In this document: in pieces, positions 5,832-10,049 of the stretch
Numbering within the stretch: the first letter of the stretch is position 1
Layout of the letters: every line of letters begins with the position of its first letter
Source: Muribaculaceae bacterium
GTDB lineage: Bacteria > Bacteroidota > Bacteroidia > Bacteroidales > Muribaculaceae
DNA: 10,049 nt
Assembly (NCBI GenBank): GCA_021443235.1
Contig: JABUUJ010000052.1
Location: 1-10,049 of the forward strand
Reading direction: 5' to 3'
Made by a program: the position numbers and the translations under genes
Notes under the pieces: generated by a model
Databases searched by the model: none
Told to the model about the DNA's origin: nothing
The model's input: the letters and a program-made list of their open reading frames with translations, nothing else

Positions 5832-6614
5832 ATGAAGAAATTTTTGATTATTTTGGTTGCTGTTGTGATGGCGATGAGCGCCACAGCAGCCGGCGACGAA
5901 GCCCGCAAATCTACCATCCACCTCAAGAGCGGCGAGTTTGTAGTGGGCACAATCATCTCGCGCACAAGCGAGAACGTGGAAATAGAGACCGACGACGGCA
6001 TGAAGTATGTCTATGCCAGCGACGAGATCGACTACATCTCCCACGAGACAAAGAAAAAGAACTACGACACCAGCAAGTTCCGCGGCTTCGTCGACCTGGG
6101 CTACTCGCTCGGCTTCGGAGCGCCACGCAACAACTACTGGCTCATCGAGACCTCGTTTGGCTATCAGTTCAACATCCATTGGTATCTCGGCGCCGGCATC
6201 GGACTCCACAAGTTCAACGCCATCGTAAGCTCCTACCCACCGCGCACCGACTATGCCGAGCCTCGCCCCAACGATCCCGACCTCGACCGCTTCCCCTTCA
6301 TCCCACTCTATGCCGAGACCCGCTACAACCTGCACAGCGAGAGCCACCACACCCCGTGGGCAAGTCTGAAGGTGGGTGGCAGCATATTTAACCACGGCGG
6401 CTTATTCCTCTCGCCGTCAATTGGCTACCACTTCGCCACCTCAAAGACATTCTCGTTCAACCTGGGAGTGGGCTACGCGCTCCACACTGCCCACTACAAG
6501 CTGTGGTGCACTGGCGACACCCCCGGCGCCATCCCCGATAAGAGCGGCCGCAGCTACCTCGACCGCAACGGCATCTTTCACAACGCCTTCCTAAAACTCG
6601 GCGTCGAGTTCTAA
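5832..6614 (+). CDS. Secreted protein, probable outer-membrane beta-barrel with small N-terminal domain
   Basis: The 260-residue product starts with a typical signal peptide (KK, then a hydrophobic stretch, cleavage probably after about residue 20 in SATAA). Residues 27-70 form a compact beta-rich unit of the type LKSGEFVVGTI...ETDDGMKYVYASDEI, a pattern seen at the start of many Bacteroidota envelope proteins. From about residue 80 the sequence alternates aromatic and small residues (YSLGFG, FGYQF, YLGAGIGL, NLGVGYAL) and ends in GVEF with a terminal Phe, as usual for outer-membrane barrels. An 8-stranded or similarly small barrel fits the length. Function is unknown. It lies 64 bases after the ABC exporter and 83 bases before the polyferredoxin gene on the same strand. 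No clear promoter of its own was found, so co-transcription with the exporter is possible. Confidence 0.75.
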   Translation: MKKFLIILVAVVMAMSATAAGDEARKSTIHLKSGEFVVGTIISRTSENVEIETDDGMKYVYASDEIDYISHETKKKNYDTSKFRGFVDLGYSLGFGAPRNNYWLIETSFGYQFNIHWYLGAGIGLHKFNAIVSSYPPRTDYAEPRPNDPDLDRFPFIPLYAETRYNLHSESHHTPWASLKVGGSIFNHGGLFLSPSIGYHFATSKTFSFNLGVGYALHTAHYKLWCTGDTPGAIPDKSGRSYLDRNGIFHNAFLKLGVEF

Positions 6615-6641
6615 CAAAACACCCCACAATCTCGAAAAGCC

Positions 6642-6657
6642 GTAATCACGTGATTAC
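6642..6657. promoter_or_regulatory. Perfect 16-bp palindrome, candidate operator
   Basis: GTAATCACGTGATTAC is fully self-complementary, with a CACGTG core, 40 bases ahead of the polyferredoxin start. The following AATTTCTTTTTCT is T-rich, so it could also fold as a 6-bp stem with an ACGT loop and act as a weak terminator for the barrel gene. A regulator site for the redox genes is the alternative. Confidence 0.45.
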
Positions 6658-6697
6658 AATTTCTTTTTCTAACTGCAACTCATCTAACTAAAACATT

Positions 6698-8179
6698 ATG
6701 CTTAGGAAAATTAGGATTTTACTCTCGGTGGTGGTGATGGTGCTTGTCACGCTGATGTTTCTTGACTTCTCGGGAGCCATCAAGGCGCACCTGCACTGGC
6801 TCGCCCACACCCAACTCGTGCCGGCATTGCTGGCATGCAACGCCATCGCCATCGCGGTGCTGGTGGCAATCACGCTCATCTTTGGCCGCATCTATTGCTC
6901 GGTGATATGCCCGCTGGGCATCATGCAAGACCTTGTGGCATGGCTGAGCGGCAAGCGCAAGAAAAACCGCTACAACTACTCGCCAGCCAAGTCGTGGCTG
7001 CGCTATAGCATGCTGGCAGTCATGATTATAGCCTTTATTGCCGGCATTCACTCGCTGGTGGCGCTACTCGACCCTTACAGCACCTATGGCGTCATTGCCA
7101 CCTCAATGATGCAGCCCGTGTATATGTGGATTAACAACGGCCTGGCGGCCATCGCCCAGCACTATGAGAGCTATGCCTTCTACAGCACCGACGTGTGGCT
7201 CAAGAGCCTGCCCACGCTCGTCGTGGCAGTGGCAATGACGTGCATGCTCGCTGTGCTTGCATGGCGCGGCGGACGCACCTATTGCAACACCATCTGCCCC
7301 GTGGGCACGGTGCTGGCGCAGCTCGCGCGCTTCTCGTGGCTGAAAATCCACTTCGACGAGAGCAAGTGCAAGAACTGCAACCTGTGCAGCAAAGGCTGCA
7401 AGGCAAGTTGCATCGACGTGAAGAACCACAAGGTGGACTACACCCGCTGCGTGACCTGCGGCAACTGCCTGGAAAAATGCAACTTCGGAGCACTGACCTA
7501 TAGCCACCCAAAGAAAGAGAAATCGGCTCCCAACGACACCACCGACGCCACACAAGGCCGACGCGCCGTGATTGCCGGTGCCGCCGTGCTCGGTGCCCAC
7601 GCCGCTCTCGCACAGGCCAAGAAAAAAGTTGACGGCGGACTCGCTGCCATCGAGGAGAAGCAACCACCACAGCGTAGCACTCCCGTGCTGCCCCCCGGAG
7701 CGCTGAGCGCCAACAACCTGTCGACGCGCTGCACCGCATGCCAGCTGTGCGTGTCGGGCTGCGACAACAACGTGCTGCGACCCTCGGGCAACCTCATCAC
7801 GCTGATGCAGCCCGAGATGAGCTTTGAGCGCGGATACTGCCGCCCCGAGTGCAACAAGTGCGCGCAAGTGTGCCCCACAGGTGCCATCGCCCACATCGGC
7901 CTTGACGAGAAGGTGTCGACGCAAGTGGGTCACGCTGTGTGGATTAAGAAAAACTGCGTCGTGATTACCGACGGCGTGGCATGCGGCAACTGTGCCCGAC
8001 ACTGCCCCAGCGGCGCCATCGAGATGGTGCCGCTCGACCCCAACGACGAGGAATCGCCCTTTGTGCCTGCCGTCAACACCGAGAAGTGCACCGGCTGCGG
8101 TGCCTGCGAGTATCTGTGCCCAGCGCGCCCGTTTGCGGCCATCTATGTCGAAGGTCACGAGCAGCACCGCACGTTATAG
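6698..8179 (+). CDS. Membrane polyferredoxin, NapH-like plus NapG-like Fe-S protein
   Basis: The 493-residue protein is a membrane-bound electron carrier. Four hydrophobic spans lie near 5-24, 43-62, 103-124 and 171-189. Each even span is followed by the NapH/NosR/CcoG-type motif GRxYCxxxCP (C67/C71 and C196/C200). A two-cluster ferredoxin follows (C224, C227, C230, C234 or C238; C251, C254, C257, C261). Residues 287-306 (GRRAVIAGAAV...) look like a twin-arginine signal or fifth span. The C-terminal part then has about four more cluster motifs (C345/348/351/355; C381/385/388/392; C420/429/432/436; C464/467/470/474), as in NapG-type proteins. This reads as a NapH-NapG fusion with the last domain outside the cytoplasm. 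It probably takes electrons from quinol or cytoplasmic donors and feeds the aldo/keto reductase 93 bases downstream. No nap reductase genes are in view, so nitrate reduction is not implied. Confidence 0.88.
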   Translation: MLRKIRILLSVVVMVLVTLMFLDFSGAIKAHLHWLAHTQLVPALLACNAIAIAVLVAITLIFGRIYCSVICPLGIMQDLVAWLSGKRKKNRYNYSPAKSWLRYSMLAVMIIAFIAGIHSLVALLDPYSTYGVIATSMMQPVYMWINNGLAAIAQHYESYAFYSTDVWLKSLPTLVVAVAMTCMLAVLAWRGGRTYCNTICPVGTVLAQLARFSWLKIHFDESKCKNCNLCSKGCKASCIDVKNHKVDYTRCVTCGNCLEKCNFGALTYSHPKKEKSAPNDTTDATQGRRAVIAGAAVLGAHAALAQAKKKVDGGLAAIEEKQPPQRSTPVLPPGALSANNLSTRCTACQLCVSGCDNNVLRPSGNLITLMQPEMSFERGYCRPECNKCAQVCPTGAIAHIGLDEKVSTQVGHAVWIKKNCVVITDGVACGNCARHCPSGAIEMVPLDPNDEESPFVPAVNTEKCTGCGACEYLCPARPFAAIYVEGHEQHRTL

Positions 8180-8184
8180 TATTC

Positions 8185-8226
8185 GGCTAATGGCTAATGG
8201 CTAATGGCTAATGGCTGTGGGCTAAT
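8185..8226 (+). repeat. 7-bp tandem repeat (GGCTAAT)n
   Basis: Four exact copies of GGCTAAT run from 8185 to 8212, then a partial GGCT, a GTG interruption and a fifth copy at 8220-8226. It begins six bases after the polyferredoxin stop codon, in the gap before the aldo/keto reductase gene. Copy number could vary by replication slippage. It lies within the likely transcript, but no effect is demonstrated. Confidence 0.9.
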
Positions 8227-8272
8227 GGGGTTTTAATTAGTGTTTTATTAACTGAAACAAACTTTTTTTGAA

Positions 8273-9691
8273 ATGGGAAAAGACAAGATATTTAACCGCC
8301 GCACGTTTCTCAAGGCTTTGGGCCTGGGTGGCGCCACAGCGGCAGCACCGGCAGTGGTGAGCTGCGTCACCGGCGACAAGCAAGCGAGCACGCAAGAGCC
8401 TCCAGTGGGCAAAATGACCTATCGCAAAAACCTCAAGGGCGAGCAAGTGTCGATACTGGGCTATGGCATGATGCGACTGCCCACCGTGGGCGACCAAGGA
8501 TCGGCTCGCGAGGAAAAAGACGCCGAAATCGACCAGGAAATGGTCAACAAGCAAATTGACTATGCCATCGAGCACGGCGTTAATTACTTTGACACGTCGC
8601 CAGCCTACTGCAAGGGCCTGAGCGAACGGGCACTGGGCATTGCGCTCGCCCGTCACAAGCGCAGCGAGTTCTACGTTGCCACCAAGTTGTCTAACTTCGC
8701 CCCCGAAACCTGGTCTTATGAGGCCAGCGTGGAGATGTTCAACAACTCGCTCAAAGAGCTGCAGGTCGACTACATCGACTACATGCTGCTGCACGGCATA
8801 GGCATGGGCGACGACGGCATGAAATGCCTCGACGAGCGATACCTCAACAACGGCGTGCTCGACTTCCTGCTTGAGCAGCGCGAGAACGGCAAGATAAGGT
8901 ACCTCGGGTTTTCCTATCATGGCGACATTCAAGCCTATGACTACCTGCTTGAGAACCACGACAAGTACAAATGGGACTTCGTGCAAATCGAGCTCAACTA
9001 CCTCGACTGGAAACACGCCAACGAAATCAACCCGCGCAACACCAACGCCGAATACCTCTATGGCGAGCTCGTGAAACGCAACATTCCGGCGGTAATCATG
9101 GAGCCTCTGCTGGGCGGACGACTGTCGAAACTGCCCGATGCCCTGGCACGCAAACTCCTTGAGCGCGACCCCGAGCACTCGGTGGCGTCGTGGGCGTTCC
9201 GATATGCCGGCACTTGGCCCAACGTGCTCACCGTGCTCAGCGGCATGACCTACATGGAGCATCTCAAAGACAACTTGCTCACCTACTGTCCGCTACAGCC
9301 ACTCGACGATGAGGAAATGCGCTTCCTTGAGGAAATAGGCAACCAGCTCGCCGAGTACAACACCGTGCCCTGCAACGACTGCAAGTACTGCATGCCTTGC
9401 CCCTATGGCATCGACATCCCGGCGGTCTTCACTCACTACAACAAGTGCCTGAGCGAGGGCAACGTGCCTCGGTCCACAGCGAGCCCCACCTTCGCCCAAG
9501 AGCGACGGGCCTTCCTCGTGGGATATGACCGCAGCGTGCCGCGCCTGCGACAAGCCGACCACTGCATTGGCTGCAACCAGTGCTCGTCGCACTGCCCGCA
9601 GCGCATCAACATCCCTCGCGAGATGCATCGCATCGCCCAATATGTCGACAACCTGAAACAACAGAAATTCAACGACGAAAAGGAGAGTTAG
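8273..9691 (+). CDS. Tat-exported aldo/keto reductase with two Fe-S cluster motifs
   Basis: The 472-residue protein belongs to the COG1453-type aldo/keto reductases. Its N-terminus is a twin-arginine signal (NRRTFLK at 8-14, then a Gly/Ala-rich hydrophobic stretch) ending in VVSC with C31, which fits a lipobox, so a membrane-anchored lipoprotein outside the cytoplasm is likely. The classic catalytic tetrad is present: D107 and Y112 (FDTSPAY), K138 (VATK) and H174 (LLHG). The C-terminus holds two cysteine motifs: C367/C370/C373/C376 followed by PYGI, and C431/C434/C437/C441 followed by P, suggesting two 4Fe-4S clusters. In place of the usual C-terminal NADP phosphate-binding stretch there is LSGMTYMEHLKDN, typical of this subfamily. 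Electrons probably come from the polyferredoxin encoded just upstream rather than from soluble NADPH. The substrate is unknown. The gene ends the block and is followed by a strong terminator. Confidence 0.92.
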   Translation: MGKDKIFNRRTFLKALGLGGATAAAPAVVSCVTGDKQASTQEPPVGKMTYRKNLKGEQVSILGYGMMRLPTVGDQGSAREEKDAEIDQEMVNKQIDYAIEHGVNYFDTSPAYCKGLSERALGIALARHKRSEFYVATKLSNFAPETWSYEASVEMFNNSLKELQVDYIDYMLLHGIGMGDDGMKCLDERYLNNGVLDFLLEQRENGKIRYLGFSYHGDIQAYDYLLENHDKYKWDFVQIELNYLDWKHANEINPRNTNAEYLYGELVKRNIPAVIMEPLLGGRLSKLPDALARKLLERDPEHSVASWAFRYAGTWPNVLTVLSGMTYMEHLKDNLLTYCPLQPLDDEEMRFLEEIGNQLAEYNTVPCNDCKYCMPCPYGIDIPAVFTHYNKCLSEGNVPRSTASPTFAQERRAFLVGYDRSVPRLRQADHCIGCNQCSSHCPQRINIPREMHRIAQYVDNLKQQKFNDEKES

Positions 9692-9699
9692 AATTTAAT

Positions 9700-9741
9700 G
9701 TTTATGGTTTATAGTTTATTGTTTATAGTTTATTGTTTATA
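9700..9741 (+). repeat. 7-bp tandem repeat (GTTTATW)n
   Basis: Six consecutive 7-base units, GTTTATG then GTTTATA and GTTTATT alternating, run from 9700 to 9741. It begins eight bases after the reductase stop codon, in the same relative place as the GGCTAAT array after the previous gene. The unit length is the same but the sequence is different. Confidence 0.9.
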
Positions 9742-9760
9742 GAGATATTTGTTGAAAGTT

Positions 9761-9803
9761 AATATAGGCGCTTGAACTTTTTGGTTTCAAGCGCCTATAT
9801 TTT
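9761..9803 (+). terminator. Strong intrinsic terminator after the reductase gene
   Basis: AATATAGGCGCTTGAA (9761-9776) pairs perfectly over 16 bp with 9786-9801, around a 9-base loop, and ends in TTTT (9800-9803). It lies 69 bases past the reductase stop. Because the stem base is A/T on both sides it could act in both directions. It marks the end of the plus-strand block. Confidence 0.85.
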
Positions 9804-9820
9804 CCCACAACCAATTCAGT

Positions 9821-9870
9821 CACTAATCAGCCAAAGTGGGGTGTTTTTAGGTGGATTTGGCTGATTAGTG
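9821..9870. repeat. 15-bp perfect inverted repeat
   Basis: CACTAATCAGCCAAA (9821-9835) and TTTGGCTGATTAGTG (9856-9870) are exact reverse complements around a 20-base spacer. It lies beyond the terminator with no gene nearby. It could be a folded RNA, an operator, or a remnant of an inserted element. Confidence 0.75.
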
Positions 9871-9906
9871 GGGGTGCTAATCAACCAAAGTGGGGTGTTT
9901 TTAGGT
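9823..9906 (+). repeat. 30-bp direct repeat pair sharing the inverted repeat
   Basis: Bases 9823-9852 and 9877-9906 are the same 30-mer with one difference (G9830 against A9884). Both begin CTAATCA and end TTTTTAGGT, and their starts are 54 bases apart. The left copy supplies the left arm of the inverted repeat. The right copy could pair with the same right arm with one G-T wobble, so two alternative hairpins are possible. The rest of 9804-10049 has no gene. It includes three GGGGAAA words (9963-9997) and a -7-like box TAATTTTG at 10005-10012 that may serve a gene to the right. Confidence 0.8.
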
Positions 9907-10019
9907 AGCGATATTTGGCCAAAATTTAGGGGGCTACATTAATTGCCTATTAATTCTGGCTTGGGGAAAAGCTGGGGAAATAATGGGGAAAATATATTAT
10001 AACCTAATTTTGCTTTGAC

Positions 10020-10049
10020 AAGGTTGAACCACGTTGAACAAGGTTGAAC
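10020..10049 (+). repeat. 10-bp tandem repeat cut by the window end
   Basis: Three 10-base units, AAGGTTGAAC, CACGTTGAAC and AAGGTTGAAC, fill the last 30 bases. The first and third are identical, giving a 20-base higher-order period. The array meets the window edge and probably continues. Confidence 0.75.

Noticed and set aside
7103..8167. 354-residue minus-strand frame opposite the polyferredoxin gene
   Set aside because: The plus-strand product has multiple ordered Fe-S and membrane motifs; the reverse frame is a His/Ala/Gly-rich antisense shadow.
8237..9262. 341-residue minus-strand frame opposite the aldo/keto reductase gene
   Set aside because: The plus strand encodes a complete enzyme with all catalytic residues; the reverse frame is Val/His/Ala-rich without recognisable motifs.
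9700..10049. CRISPR array in the repeat-rich right end
   Set aside because: The repeats are contiguous tandem units or a single 30-bp pair, without regular unique spacers, and there are no cas genes.

Overview
The window looks like chromosomal DNA of a gut-type member of the Bacteroidota, order Bacteroidales. Muribaculaceae or Prevotellaceae are plausible, but I cannot fix the family. The evidence is the repeated Bacteroidota promoter -7 box (TAnnTTTG, three clear cases ahead of genes and the tRNA), A/T-rich leaders without strong Shine-Dalgarno sites, and gene types common in this order. It does not look like a phage or plasmid: there is no transposase, integrase, relaxase or CRISPR array. 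It is a mosaic of housekeeping-type genes and one probable accessory cassette.

Layout, left to right. Bases 1-267 are non-coding with small hairpins. A 209-residue zinc-ribbon-like protein of unknown role follows (268-897), then a tRNA-Phe(GAA) gene (1036-1107) with its own promoter, and a C-rich, G-poor spacer. Next is a 1.6-kb segment bounded by two identical 82-bp direct repeats (1242-1323 and 2879-2960), each containing a 20-bp-arm hairpin. Its only gene is an AAA/STAND-type 'archaeal ATPase' with a C-terminal PD-(D/E)XK-like domain (1372-2805), visibly richer in A/T-ending codons than the genes further right. A minus-strand gene of unknown function (2975-3565) follows. The 375-bp divergent region beyond it carries two perfect hairpins and several TTRGTGACA motifs and leads to a type I ABC exporter (3941-5767).

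The right half is a run of four plus-strand genes: the ABC exporter, a secreted beta-barrel-like protein (5832-6614), a membrane polyferredoxin that looks like a NapH-NapG fusion (6698-8179), and a Tat-exported, probably lipid-anchored aldo/keto reductase with two Fe-S cluster motifs (8273-9691). The last two probably work as a pair. The polyferredoxin could draw electrons from the quinone pool or cytoplasm and pass them across the membrane to the exported reductase, which would not have NAD(P)H available outside the cytoplasm. That redox pair, of unknown substrate, and the repeat-bounded ATPase cassette are the best candidates for undescribed biology here. A perfect 16-bp palindrome precedes the polyferredoxin gene. 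Seven-base tandem repeats of two different sequences sit just after the stop codons of both redox genes. A strong 16-bp-stem terminator closes the block. The final 245 bases are non-coding and rich in direct and inverted repeats, ending inside a 10-bp tandem repeat that probably continues past the window.
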